This document shows positions 1 through 11,696 of a stretch of 64,000 nucleotides of DNA, one piece after another. Source of the DNA: Eudorina sp. 2006-703-Eu-15 (taxonomy: Eukaryota; Chlorophyta; Chlorophyceae; Chlamydomonadales; Volvocaceae); contig BDSI01000004.1 of the NCBI GenBank assembly GCA_003117195.1, positions 1,359,290 to 1,423,289 of the forward strand. Direction: 5' to 3'. Position 1 is the first letter of the stretch, and the number at the start of each line of letters is the position of its first letter. Position numbers and translations under genes: made by a program. Below the pieces are notes generated by a model. The model worked only from the letters and a program-made list of their open reading frames with translations, searched no databases and had not been told where the DNA came from.

Positions 1-3000
1 GTCGACTGCCGGTCGCTCTGGAAGCCCTGGTACGGAAGTACGGCATCGAAGCGGAGGACCCCGCAGCCACCTGTTCCGGTCCGCGACGCATCGGCGGCGG
101 CGGCGGCGGTGCGCGGCACCGGCGGACGACGGCGGTGGCCGCGGCAACCGCAGCAACCCGTGGGTCAGCTGGTTGCCTGGAGGATATAACTGCTGTACTC
201 CCGGTCATCTTCAGGTCGGAGGCGGAGGGCTCCGCCGTCCAGTTGGCAGTTCTGGAGGCAGTCGACAGGCCGGTGGTGAGGGCGTTGCTGAGGGCCGCCA
301 GTGCCGCGGTGCGGCTACCCCCCTGGAGCGTCGCCAAATGTCTGACGTACCGGGAGGCGGAGCCTACTTGCCTGCTCACCGCCGTCGTCATCTTGAAGCA
401 GCTGCTGCTCCTGCTCGAGAAAACATCTCGGGACTGCGACGGTGGCGGCGGCGGCGGCGGCGGTGGAGGAGGAGGAGGAGGAGGAGGAGGAGGAGGAGGA
501 GGGGCAGCAAGGGCCGCGTCGGCCCCGACGGCGCCGCGGCCGCGTGTCACCCTGGTCGCCGGCAGCAGGGTGCCCGCGGCGCTTGTGCGGATGCAGATCC
601 TGCACGCCATGAGTCGCCAGATCGCGGCGAGCGTCGACAGCTTCCTGGCCTTGGCGCCGCGCGCTCGGGCATTATCATCATCCGGGAAATTAACACCCAT
701 GTACGCTGGGCTTCAACACACGCTGGCGGCCACGACCCAGATTTGCATGGGCCTCATACGCTAGGCGTCCTGCGACATGAGAGGGTCAAGGATCAGCGAC
801 GGCGGCGGCGCGACCGACGGCGGCGGCGACGGCGCGGCGGACGGCGGCGGCGGCGGCGCGGCCGACGGCGGTTGGTCGAGCTACGCCAAGGAGCTGGGGC
901 GGGCGTTGATGGACAGCGGAGTGCTGGATCAGGTCGCACGGGGGCTGCTGCACGTTTTCCGCATGACCCGATGTCCTGAAGCGGCTATGTCGGCGGCGGC
1001 GGCGGCGGCGGCGGGGGCCCGTGCGGACGTCGGCAGCGGCGGGCCGTCGGTCGAGTCGGGCGGGTCGTCGTCGGCGGCTGACGACGTAGCCAAGGACGCG
1101 GCGAAGCTGTCGAACGACTTCTTGGGTGCCGTACGCCTGCTGACGACGCTCGTGAACTCACACCCCAACGACCCAGTGGCCGTCGAGCTCGTACACCAGG
1201 TGCTGTACGGCAGGTGCGTGCGCACGGCCGTCCTGCTGCACGGCGTCGCGGCGTTGTGCGCTGCCGACGGCGGTACGGCGTACGGCTTCGCCGAGGAGGT
1301 ACTGCAGTTCGTACCGTCCTTGCGAAGGACCTCAGCCCCGTCAACCGCGGGCTGCTGTCGCCGCCGGAACCGGCAGCCGCAGGCGCGGCGTCGACGGCTA
1401 CAGCTACAGCTACATCCAGTCGGCCGGCGCCATGCGAGCTTTTCAGGCCAACACTGCGCTGCTTGGTGCGTCGTTGCGGGGAGCGACCTTTCGCCCACCG
1501 CCGCCGGGCCCGCCGGGTGCACCGCCCTGGTCCACCGGCTGATACGCTGGTCCCTGGACTGCATCCGGGTCGCGGACCTCACGACCGCAGCGCCAGGACG
1601 GGTCCGAGGGCAAGGAAGCCACGGCGGCGGTGGCGGCGGCGGCGGTGGCGGCGGCGGCAGCGTTCACAGGCGCAGCGATGATCCCAGAGCCGCCGCCAGC
1701 AGTGAATCGATTGGCGCGTGTACGACAACGTCGGGTGCAGGTGCACGGCGGCCGTCGCCGGCGGCAATGCTGGCGGCCGAGGATGCGGTTGCTGTCGCGG
1801 TGGACGCGCTGTGCGGCGCACAAGCCCTCTTTGAGTGGCACGTCGGGCCGCGCCGGGCCGCGTCGGCGTCGGCGGCGGCGGCGGCGGCGGCGGGTGAGTC
1901 CTGGCGGCTGGCATTCGATGTACTGCGTGACGGCATTTATCGACTCAACAACCACTCGGAGGAGGACCTGGCCAGGCTGGTGCTGACGGCGCTGGGCGTT
2001 TTATGCATGACAAGTGAGTGACGCGGCCGACCCGTGGGTCGGTCGGTGGGTCCGTTGGCGGGCGGGTCATGGTGCCGTCGGAGGCTGTCGTACGGCCGTC
2101 TACCTATGGCTCCGCATGGCATTTGACCTTGAGGAGGAGTAGGCATAGAAGGTCGTGTTGGAGGGGTAGACATTTACCCGAAGGTAACATGATTTATTCA
2201 ATAATTTTAATAGCGCAACTAACAGTGGAGGCCAACCGACTGCTGTGTGTCGAGTGCCCCGAGGTGACATCCCATCGGGCTCAGTAAGTGAATGAATGAA
2301 TGAATGGGGTTCGTGGGAGCGTTTGGAGCCCCAGGCCCGGGAACCCGCACGCGGGATCATCAACAGCCTGCGGTGTATTTGCAGTACGGATGTACGACAG
2401 GGTTGCGCGGCGGAAGCCTGTGCTGGGCTGTTGAGGCCGAGGACGTCCTCCACACCTCCACACCTCCACACCTCCACACCTCCACACCTCCACACCTCCA
2501 CACCTCCACACCTCCACACCTCCACACCTCCACACCTCCACACCTCCACACCTCCACACCTCCACACCTCCACACCTCCACACCTCCACACCTCCACACC
2601 TCCACACCTCCACACCTCCACACCTCCACACCTCCACACCTCCACACCTCCACACCTCCACACCTCCACACCTCCACACCTCCACACCTCCACACCTCCA
2701 CACCTCCACACCTCCACACCTCCACACCTCCACACCTCCACACCTCCACACCTCCACACCTCCACACCTCCACACCTCCACACCTCCACACCTCCACACC
2801 TCCACACCTCCACACCTCCACACCTCCACACCTCCACACCTCCACACCTCCACACCTCCACACCTCCACACCTCCACACCTCCACACCTCCACACCTCCA
2901 CACCTCCACACCTCCACACCTCCACACCTCCACACCTCCACACCTCCACACCTCCACACCTCCACACCTCCACACCTCCACACCTCCACACCTCCACACC

Positions 3001-4508
3001 TCCACACCTCTACAGTGCCCGGCACAGCCCACAGTGGCTGCGGCGCTGGGTGCCGGACTGCTGCCCTCCCTGGAGCGCCTCCTGCGCCGCGGGGCCCAGC
3101 GCCCGGATGACAGCCCAGAGGCGAGCTTCCTGGTGGAGAAAGGGAGGAGGAGCAGCAACCCGAGGAGCAGCAGCAGCAGCAGCAGCAGCAGCATCAACAA
3201 CATCACCAGCAGCAGCAGCAGCAGCAGCATCAACAACATCACCACCAGCAGCAGCAGCAGCAGCATCAACAACATCACCAGCAGCAGCAGCAGCATCAAC
3301 AACATCACCAGCAGCAGCAGCAGCATCAACAACATCACCAGCAGCAGCAGCAGCATCAACAACATCACCAGCAGCAGCAGCAGCATCAACAACATCACCA
3401 GCAGCAGCAGCAGCATCAACAACATCACCAGCAGCAGCAGCAGCATCAACAACATCACCAGCAGCAGCAGCAGCATCAACAACATCACCAGCAGCAGCAG
3501 CAGCATCAACAACATCACCAGCAGCAGCAGCAGCATCAACAACATCACCAGCAGCAGCAGCAGCATCAACAACATCACCAGCAGCATCCCCCGGCGGCAT
3601 CAACGCGGGCACCGACGGCAGCTTGAGGAGGCTGCTGGTGGGGGAGCTGGGCGCCCTGGAGCTGCTGGAACTGATGCTGCACAGGGTGGCGTGGTGCACA
3701 GGGCGGTGGCGAGGCGGGATCCCGGACACCGGCCGATCACGGGGGAGGAGGTGGACGTGGAGTGGCTCGCGCTGACCGTCTGCGCGGTGGCGGCCACCCC
3801 TGCCCCGACGAGGTGCGCTCCAGGGTTGTGACGGCGGCGGCGGCGGCGGCGGCGGGGACAGCCGCCGGGACAGCCCTAACGGCTGTCGAGCAATCCGGGG
3901 AAGCCGCTGCTGCTGGCGCCGCCGCCGCCAGAGGCAGCCACGCCACCCGAGATGAAGGGGGTCTGGAAGTCGTGGCGGCCGCAGCCGCCGGCGGCCGCCA
4001 TCGCACCTGTTGGTGCCCGGACGCGGCCCGCGGCGTTGCGTCGTACCTGCGGCAGAACGGCAAGGACAGCATCCTGGCGGGCGTGATGTACGAGCTGGCG
4101 GCGCAGCTGCAGCGCTGGCGGGACGGGGACGGGGACGGGGACGGGGACGAGCAGGGCTGGGAGGGCGGGCAGCGGGGGTTGCGGCGGTTGCTGCGGCGGG
4201 CTGCGGGGAGGGTGAGTGACGACGCGTTGCTGGGAGGGCGGGAGTGGTGGTTGCGGTTGAAGTCGTTGGACGCCCCTGAGGTCCGTCGGGAGCTGCTGCC
4301 CCCTCGATGCGGCAACGCCGCCTGCGTCAATTTGGAGGGCGACACGGAGGCGGGGCTGCAGCTGCGGCCCTGCAGGGGCTGCGGCGAGGTGTCGTACTGC
4401 TGCCGGCAGTGCCACCGGGCGGGCTGGCGTGTACAGCACATGGCGGAGTGCGCAGTCCGGGCGCGGGCCGCCGGGGCACAGCCGGAGCCGACGTGTAGGC
4501 GTTTCTAG
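1..4508 (+). CDS. MYND zinc-finger protein, 5' partial, gene model uncertain
   Basis: The 3' part of a gene that enters from the left edge. The C-terminus (about 4305-4450) carries a MYND finger: a C-x3-C pair, then CRGC, then YCCRQCHRAGW ending H-x3-C, which should bind two zinc ions. MYND fingers usually bind proline-rich partner peptides. Upstream the protein is helical, Leu/Ala-rich and broken by Gly/Ala runs, as in many volvocine MYND proteins. The frame is open from base 3 to a TAG at 762, then open again in the same frame to 2013. A donor at 2014 and an acceptor at 3034 join in phase into a segment with LLPSLERLLRRG. Family-like sequence then appears in another frame (LLVGELGALELLELML, near 3620) and finally in the frame of the finger (3830-4508, stop TAG). 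Near 1396-1530 the best protein pattern is also out of frame. Either small introns are missed, or there are sequencing indels or decay. The finger itself is clear. Confidence 0.72.
2449..3010. repeat. 9-bp minisatellite inside an intron of the MYND gene
   Basis: About 62 near-perfect head-to-tail copies of a 9-bp unit (CCTCCACAC). It lies within the predicted intron 2014-3034 and ends about 24 bases before the proposed 3' splice site. The plus strand is purely C, T and A, so it could serve as a very long pyrimidine-rich tract. No stop codon interrupts any frame, so long spurious ORFs appear on both strands. Confidence 0.95.
3165..3590. repeat. 30-bp CAG/CATCAACAA tandem array within the MYND gene
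   Basis: About 13 copies of a roughly 30-bp unit made of five or more CAG triplets followed by CATCAACAACATCACC. The first units carry extra CAGs. All three plus frames are open: Ser/Ile/Asn-rich, Ala/Ser/Thr-rich, or Gln/His-rich. The flanking protein-like segments sit in different frames on its two sides, so the array either hides an intron or has a frame-changing length error. Confidence 0.93.
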
Positions 4509-6917
4509 GCGGTCGTGGCGGTCGATGATAGGAAGCCGGGGCTGACGTGTCTGTGTGTATATGTACGACAGGCGACAAGACGCATGGCAAAATGGTGGTT
4601 TCGGAGCACTGTGGTTTTAGAATCGAGTTTGGGCTCGCAGCCAAGAGGGTTGGCCCCTGCGGGAATCTCCAGGCGACAGGCGACACCGAGTAATATCCTA
4701 TGCTAGTTTGGGTTGCAAATGCTGTCCGGCACAGTCGGTTATTGAGTGTACACCGTTGCACACAGTTGGTTATTGAGTGAGTGTACACCGCTGCCATTAC
4801 CCTTGGCCGCAACATTTTCGTTTGCACGGAACGTAAACCGTGTTTGTGTGCATGTATTTGGCCGGTCACGTGCGCCAGGCAGGGAAGGTCTCTCTGGGGC
4901 GTCTGGCCCGTGCTGCGTATCGAGTGCCGTACGACAGTACGACAGCGAGCTCGCATGTCGCCCTTCATCCCTCCTCCTTTGAGCATCGTGACGTTGAGAT
5001 TCGGTCGGGGGGGAAGACCTGAACGGTGTACTCCGGCGTGAAGGCAGCTTCATAGAAGAGATGAATGGTGCCGTACCGTGAACCCCGACTACCGGGTTCA
5101 CGGTACGGCACCCCGACCGCACTACGTCTCAGGAGCTGCCGTTCTGTTGGTTGGTTGTCGTCCATGCGGGGTGCCAGCCTGACCTCGCACGGATTTTGAG
5201 GGTTAATGTTTACAAGGCAAGCCCGTTCACGCGGAGGCCTCGAGTGCTGCCACTGAAGTAACCGCCAAGTGCGGAGATGCCAGCCGCGAGCCGACCATGC
5301 GGGGACTCCCATTAATGAATGATGTAACATTGGACCCCGCGGGTCATCGGTGACAGCCCGTAACCTTCCTCATCACACACAGCAAAAACTGAAACCGCGT
5401 CACCTTGGCACACTCTCGTCCATAATCTAGATGCACTGATGGGCGACATAAGGCCCAAACCCGGCAAGACACCGTACATACTGCACCGTACAGCTCATGT
5501 GCGTCGTACGTTGCATGTCGTATCACCTCTGTACGACATCCATGAGGGATTTTATGCGGTCGCCGCGTCAGACCCTCTGCGCGCGATCTGCGAGAAAGCC
5601 AATCCTCCTATGCGAACCCTTTGCTCAGCGAGGCCCTCGACAGAAGGGACAGCTTACCGACTGTAACAGCGAGCAGCTCTGATCTGCTCTGATGAGTTGC
5701 GTGTGGATGCACCCCGGTGGTAAACAGCAGAGATGGGTTGCCACGGTCGGCCCAGAAGTTCAGGGCGGAATCGGCTCGTTTGAATTCTGTCATTGGGTTC
5801 CGCCTTGGCGTGATGGGATGTTGATGTCGCGGCCGTTGGCCCGTGGAGCCATGTTAATCGCAGCGCACATGGCGCACCGATGTAAGTTTGCGGCAACTAT
5901 TTAAGCTTGCAGGAAACATGCAGTCAAATAGTCGATACGCTGATAGCTGGTTGGCCAGCCAAAGGGCTAACCGTCGCCGAACGGTTGGCGTTGTGAGGTA
6001 CAAATCAAAACCACAAGGTTCACCGTTGGAACTTAATAAGATGAAAGAAAAATAGGGTCGGCTTTGTTGAACGTTTTTCCGTTTACCGCTCACTTGCGTG
6101 TAATGGTCGCTAACATCATCACAGCTGTGCAGCAGGATGCAGCATCCGGCATGACACAACCAAAATCATCTGACAACAATAGCAACAATACAATTATAGC
6201 AACGAGGTCATCACCCGCTCGTAGAACGTAACTAGTCAACTGCTACTAATAGCGTAATAGGAGTGAAGGATCCAAAAAATGTTTACCAATGTGAACGAGG
6301 CAATGGTTGTGCTTGATTGGCACAAGTGCACCGCATACAATCTGGAATGGTCAAAGCCTTCCGCGTTTGGCATCATGGCTCGGTGTGTCGAGCTCTCGGC
6401 AGCAGTCGGCAGTTGACATCCGCGAATCCGCCGATATGGATCATATATCCGGCTTGATCACCGATAGAATTTGATATTCGCTATATTATATTGTGTTCGT
6501 CAAAAGCTTCAGAGCTTGTTCATTGATTGTACTGGTGTCGTGCCACTTCCTGGCTTGTCGATACGAGCAGCTCGCAGCATGCCAGAGTAAAGCATTCAAC
6601 TGCCTATACCTCAAACTTACATCACCATAGAGTTGCCCTTACGCACCAGTACGAGCATATAAACGTAGGTGGTTGCGGTAATTCACCGACTCCGCCGTTG
6701 TAGGGTCTTGTGAAACGCCTGCCGTGCGCCCGGCCAAGGAGTAATCATATTCTCTACACCTTTCGTAGAAACGTTTTGAAACGTATCCAGTTGGTGGCCT
6801 AACCCTCGCGCGTCGGTCCCGATGGCGCGCGTGGGCATGGTCCTCGCTTGACAGGCCAGGGTATACGCCGAGAACGCCATGTCACACCATACCATTCGGT
6901 ATTAGAGGATTATCACG
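4509..6917. other. Intergenic region, no gene seen
   Basis: No ORF here has protein-family character or coding-like codon use. The region becomes AT-richer from about 5880 to 6700. It contains a short duplicated stretch near 4738-4795 (GGTTATTGAGTG motif twice) and the hairpin at 5067-5112. The start presumably includes the 3' UTR of the MYND gene. Confidence 0.6.
5067..5112. repeat. Perfect 19-bp inverted repeat (hairpin)
   Basis: Left arm 5067-5085 (GGTGCCGTACCGTGAACCC) and right arm 5094-5112 are exact reverse complements, separated by an 8-base loop. The function is unknown. It could be an isolated palindromic repeat or the end of a small mobile element. Confidence 0.9.
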
Positions 6918-7202
6918 ATGGCATACGTATACTACGTTCCGCCTCCGGCTTTGCCACCAACTCAAGAGAGTCCATCACTATGTCCATCGTTGTCGAGAGG
7001 CTTCTTCTGCGGTCCCACCCTCATCTTCATCGGCGGCGCGGGAGCGTTAATGGTCGGCTTCTTTGAGCGCAAGCCGGTCATCATCTGGCCCGTCATCAGC
7101 TTTGTAGGTATAGCTCCTGGTGTGCGTCTGTTGCGTGAAAGCTGGCGTTTCGCGTGCAGCGGCGGCCCAGCACAATACACCTGGGATTTCATTCCAACTT
7201 GA
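6918..7202 (+). CDS. Small two-membrane-segment protein, TMEM230/DUF872-like
   Basis: An intronless 94-residue ORF with ATG at 6918 and TGA at 7200. The first 27 residues are Pro/Ser-rich. Two hydrophobic stretches follow, about residues 29-47 (starting FFCGPTLIFIGG) and 52-67 (KPVIIWPVISFVGIAPG), separated by a short charged turn. The tail has an APG-x3-LR motif and ends YTWDFIP. That order resembles TMEM230/TMEM134 (DUF872) proteins, where a PGFYHLR-type motif is followed by a Y-x-DIP tail. Those proteins act in membrane trafficking. The match is by eye and weak, so a neutral name such as small membrane protein is safer. It sits alone in an AT-richer intergenic stretch. Lack of introns is unusual for this genome and leaves open a retrocopy or a chance ORF. 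Confidence 0.45.
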   Translation: MAYVYYVPPPALPPTQESPSLCPSLSRGFFCGPTLIFIGGAGALMVGFFERKPVIIWPVISFVGIAPGVRLLRESWRFACSGGPAQYTWDFIPT

Positions 7203-7206
7203 CAGT

Positions 7207-7250
7207 CTTATGCCATGGATTGGATAGACTTATGCCATGGATTGGATAGA
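7207..7250. repeat. 22-bp direct tandem duplication
   Basis: The 22-bp sequence starting CTTATGCCATGGATTGG occurs twice in exact head-to-tail copies (7207-7228 and 7229-7250), just after the stop of the small membrane-protein ORF. Confidence 0.95.
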
Positions 7251-8107
7251 CATAGACATGGCCACGGGTCGGGACCACGCGTCACTTGTCCTCATGTGCA
7301 TGCACTGGGCACAGCAGCTCGTTGAAGCAGATCGCGGGTGGGGGACCAGGCGGGGGAAGCCAAACCCCTGAAGCGGACAACCCCGGCGACCCGATTGGGG
7401 CCGGGTCGTGTGCGGTCATTGGGTTACTCGGGGCCAACGGCCAACGGCCAACGCGCACATCCGCATCACATTCACCCCCTCCCCCCTTTGCGTGCAACGC
7501 CCTAGAAAGACCATGCAGCTCATGCCAGGCCGGATTGAACACCAGCAGCCGTAATGTTGTCGTACAGATAGGACTTGGGCGCGCGGGAAGGAACAAACGC
7601 GGCGCAGCGGTGGCGGCTTCTGCTCCCTGAAGGGGCACTCCTGTCGAGTGTCCCTTACCACTGGTGCCGAGGGCGCTGCCGCGGCGCCTCACAAGCGCGC
7701 GCGCGATATCTTTTTTCAAATTGCATCTCCCGCGTGCATCGGCGCACGTGCGCCGCCGCCTGTGTCCACAGCCGCCAGGACATCCGTCGTCGCGGGTCGC
7801 CGCGTCTGCCGTCGTTGTAATCCATTCCACACTCGGGTACCTGTGCCCTTTGATGCCCTCCGCAGGGCGCGCTGTTGTGCGCGCTGGGCGTGCTGCTGGC
7901 ACGAAGGCAGGTCAAGGTACGACACAGTACGACACCGTGGCATGGCGTGTTTGGGCCTTTTATGTTGTCGCATGGGCACATGCGGTTGAATTAACCCGGC
8001 CGTACTGAGGCAGGAGCTGCTCCTCAGTCAGTCATCCGACGCAACAATACCGTGACCTCGGCGATTGATGTCGCTGGGCCTGTAACCTTTTCTCCCGCAC
8101 GGCGCAG
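7251..8107. other. Intergenic or 5' part of the unknown gene at 8108-9620
   Basis: No ORF can be assigned with confidence. One short segment (about 7872-7916) between plausible splice signals encodes a hydrophobic helix in a phase compatible with the exon at 8108. The remainder looks non-coding. Confidence 0.4.
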
Positions 8108-9620
8108 CGCTGGCGGGTCGCGGAGCAGGAACGTCAGAGAGCCATCTGGCGGAGCAACGTCGTCCAGGTTGGAGAACCCATCCGGGGCGTCAGCAGGGTG
8201 GTTGAGTGGTGGTTGCTCGTTGGCCGTTACAAGCTGCTGTGGTACCGCCTCGGGGTCTCGCTGTGCTGAGCTGTACTGTTAGTCCGTGTTCGTACTGGTA
8301 CGGCACACGGGGAGACCGTGACGAGTTCCCTGGTTACCTTTGTTCGTCAAATATGGGACGGGTTACCTACACATGCGGGCACACCTTACTCTGCCTGGGG
8401 ACGTTTTGCGGGCTGACAGGGCTTGTATCAGGTCCAGCTTGTAACGGTTACATTGTGTATGTTAACTGAGACGCCCGCCCGAACCGCGCAATGTGTGTTC
8501 TGTGCAGGGCGGAGGGCATCAATCGGGCGGGAATGGCGGCTCCCATCCTCTCTTCGATCTGCCCATGTACTGTCTCGACGCCCCCTCACGGCCGCTGGTG
8601 CGCCCCAGCTCGCCGGGGTCATCCCGGTACGGCACCCCTGGTGCCGCTGACGTACAGCCGTACGACAACGAGTACTGGGTCGCGCTAGCGATCCCTTTGA
8701 AGCCCAACGAAGTGGGTGAGGGCGAGTACCTCAACTGGGCGGCCATGACGCTTGTCGTACAGCCACACCCCAAGTACGGGCAGCGCGCGGCCGCCTTAGC
8801 CGCCGCCGCCGCTGGCTGCGTCGCCGCCGCCGGCGGCGGAGGCCAGGACGATGCCAGCGCCGCCGACGCAGCCGTCGACGCCGCGGCTTTCGGCATCCTG
8901 ACCCGTACGACAATCGCCAGGGCGACGTACAGCGGCTACAGCAGGGCCCCGGATGGCCGCGCGAGCACCCTCCACGCAGACCCCGGCACTGAACACGCCA
9001 GCGAGCCGATGCTGTCCGCCGTTTCGCTGACGCTAGTCCGGTCGCCGTCGCTGGGCAGTCGGTCGGTCCATAACGTCAACAGCGGTGCCGGTGGCCGATT
9101 CGGGCGCGGCAGCCGCACCGGACGGATGGGCGACCTGCTTTCCCTCTTCGCGGCGGTGGCTGGCGGCGGCGGGGGCGGCGTTGGCGATGACGGCGCCGCC
9201 AGGCCGCCGGAGGTGGACGAGAACGGGGTGGAGTTGGCAGGCATCAAAGCCATGGCCGCACAGCAAGCGGCGGCGGCGGCGGCTTCACGGCCACCGGCGA
9301 CGGCGGCGACGGAAGCGGCGCCGGCCTCGCCGTTGCCGGCGCCGCCGGACGGCAGCCCATCGACTCCGCCGGGCAGCCCATCGCGAGTTGCCGCTGCCGC
9401 TGCCGGCGTCGCCGCTGCCTCCCCTGTTCAAGTTTGCCGTATGGATTCTGTACGGACAGATCTGTCCGGGCCGTCGACGTCTGAAGGCCAGTTCCGTGCC
9501 GGCGGACTCCACAGTGGGGTGGCGCTGCTGTCGCCGGCGGCGATTCCCTCGGATGCGGACGACGTCGGCGGTGCCGCCGCCGCCGGACACGTCGTCGATG
9601 CAGCGGCCAAGGGCGCTTGA
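8108..9620 (+). CDS. Protein of unknown function, 3' exons, 5' end unresolved
   Basis: The last exon runs from an acceptor at 8507 (after TTCTGTGCAG) to a TGA at 9618-9620 and is open for about 370 codons. It begins Gly/Ser-rich, has a better-ordered block around residues PYDNEYWVALAIPLKP and YLNWAAMTLVVQPHPKYG, then long Ala/Gly/Pro-rich linkers. Just upstream, 8108 to about 8200 encodes a basic helix (RWRVAEQERQRAIWRSNVV) behind a good acceptor, and joins the last exon in phase 0 if its donor is at about 8200. A possible earlier 45-bp exon at 7872-7916 would add a hydrophobic helix (GALLCALGVLLARRQ). No family is recognised. The start codon was not found, and the antisense ORFs here look like GC-bias shadows. 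Confidence 0.5.
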
Positions 9621-11430
9621 AACGCGCGTTCGGGCTGCGTTCGTACAGTGCAGGCTCCCGCCACGTGTGCCGGCGCATGGCACACAAGTACTTGTTGTGA
9701 CCCTTGGGTTCTAAGCATTAACGTATGGGTGGTGCAGCTGTTGAGTCGCATTTAAGAAGCCGTGTGAGCGGGGCTGTTTTCAAGTCAGCTTAGGAACAAA
9801 AAAACATGTGGCCACATCACAACTTTATCACTAGAGCGGGGTGCGGGGCATCGCAGATTAGCAGGGGGCTTGATGCCGGGTGCGGCCATCCGTCGCATTT
9901 GCGGCGGAGGCGTGGGTCAGCTGGGGGACAGGCAGTGGGGCCCTGGTGGGGCGGAGCGGTTACGAAGAAAACACAATCCTAAAAAGCACGCCACGCTAGC
10001 CGCGTGTCTGCCATCCCCAAGAACCGAACGCCGACGCAGACCTGGCTATGCGCGGCTACCTGGCAACTTGATCCGGCCCTGATCATCAGCGGATCGGAGG
10101 ATGGAGCCGCTTGCGAGGTAGTGTCCGCGGCGTTCGGGTGACAGCGCAAGGCAGCCCGGCGAGGTCGCGGCCAGTGATTGTACGGTTACGTGAGTCGGCG
10201 GGGCAGTTCGTACAGGGTGTTACCGCTGCTTGGGTTAGGGCAAAAAAGCATACTTGCAGGCAGCCCTTGCTCGTCCTGCAGTGTACGAGCATTAGCCCCG
10301 TGTGGTCCTGTGTTGCTGTGTCGGCCCGTCCTCGACGGGTCCCGGCCTTGTACGACTCTCGGGAGGCTTGTACGGCTTGTCCAGTGGTCCAGATGGGAGT
10401 GGGGACCTAGAGGTTCCCGCAGGACAGCAGCTGTTATGCCCCTTGTGTGTGGTTTGATTTGCAGCGCATTTTCGATGTTTCTTGCCGTCTCGCGTTTGTG
10501 GTTTCGTAGCATGAATCTTTATGTCGCCGACGTTGTACAGTAACGGAAGTACAGCACGGACTTCCAAAACAAGATGGGGATCGAGATCCAGATAGAAAAA
10601 CAGTGGGTGGTCGGTGGGCCGCAGGAGATGCGCGGTGCGGTGCGGTGCGGTGGCAACGTACACAGCGCGCGCAGGGGTCTCAAACGGACCCCTTATGGCA
10701 GCGGTGGGCTCATCGCTTGGCTTCGATGATTGAGGGAGCGAATCAGGTTTGGGTGTAGGGCGTCGTCGCCCGGGTTAAGACGCCTTCCGTTGCGTTAGAT
10801 AGAGGGAGGCGATGCGCGGATGTGAATGGGGCTGTCGACTGCACACCAGCAACTGCGGTGCGCCATGAGGAATGTATCCTGTTGAGGTAATTCGCGCCCG
10901 CAAGCGAGCATCTTCTGGTGCAAAGGCGCGTAAGGGCGCAAACGCAGACGCTCGCCGTATCGACGATGTACGATAATGCTATGCGGTACGAGAAGAAGCA
11001 CCGTTAGGTGCTGTCGAAAAGCCGTGCAGCCCAGACCTGCCCATTAAGATGCGCCAACGGCATCAAGCCGGTCCCAGCGTCGTAACCAGTCGTAACCGTA
11101 AACCCTTAGAGCGCAACATCAATGGCTGTTCAGTTGATGCACATGCATCACAGGTTGTCTCCGGATCAATGGTACGAGAGCACGGTGGATCGGATTCTGA
11201 CATCCCCATAAGCGCGGCGCGATTTGCTGTTGGCTTCTCCTTGGATGAGGACCGGCGCCTCGAGCAGAGATGTCAGGCAGCAGCGTTTCTGCTCTAATGT
11301 CTGAAGTGCGACACACCGGGTACCCGCACCCGTATCAGTTTTCGTCAGCAACTCCCATCTGAACTGTGTGTGCCGTTGTCTTGAATTCTCGAACTATTTC
11401 TGGCTGCGGCTGCGGCTAAGGCCCACAGCT

Positions 11431-11696
11431 ATGGCTCCCTCCCCAAGCCGTGGGGACCTCTCCCCTTGGGGAGGGACAAGTGTACCGAGGCTGCCTCCCC
11501 GTGGGGAGCCTGAAAATCTCCCCAAATGATTTTCCCTGGGGAGCATTTCGCCGTGGCTGGAGCGCCCGCGCCCGACACGCCCCACAAGGTCGGGGAGGCC
11601 CAGGAATGGATCGCGCCACCTAGCGCCGTCGATTTCCCGCAATCCCGACGACCTTCCCGACCAGCCAGCAACCACCTGTGTGTACGGCAGGTAAAC
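11431..11696 (+). repeat. Left arm of a 266-bp inverted repeat pair
   Basis: This segment, from ATGGCTCCCTCCCCAAG to GTACGGCAGGTAAAC, recurs in reverse complement at 13064-13329 with the same length and only a handful of mismatches. The arms are full of short CCCC/GGGG palindromes. Together with the 1,367 bp between them they look like a non-autonomous DNA element with long terminal inverted repeats, about 1.9 kb in total. No target-site duplication is visible at the outer ends. Confidence 0.9.

Noticed and set aside
2100..3587. Very long minus-strand ORFs of Val/Trp/Arg/Cys- and Leu/Met-rich repeats
   Set aside because: They are translations of the two tandem arrays on the strand opposite to the MYND gene; the arrays lack stops in every frame.
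2449..3590. CRISPR array
   Set aside because: Units are contiguous with no unique spacers, and the genome is eukaryotic.
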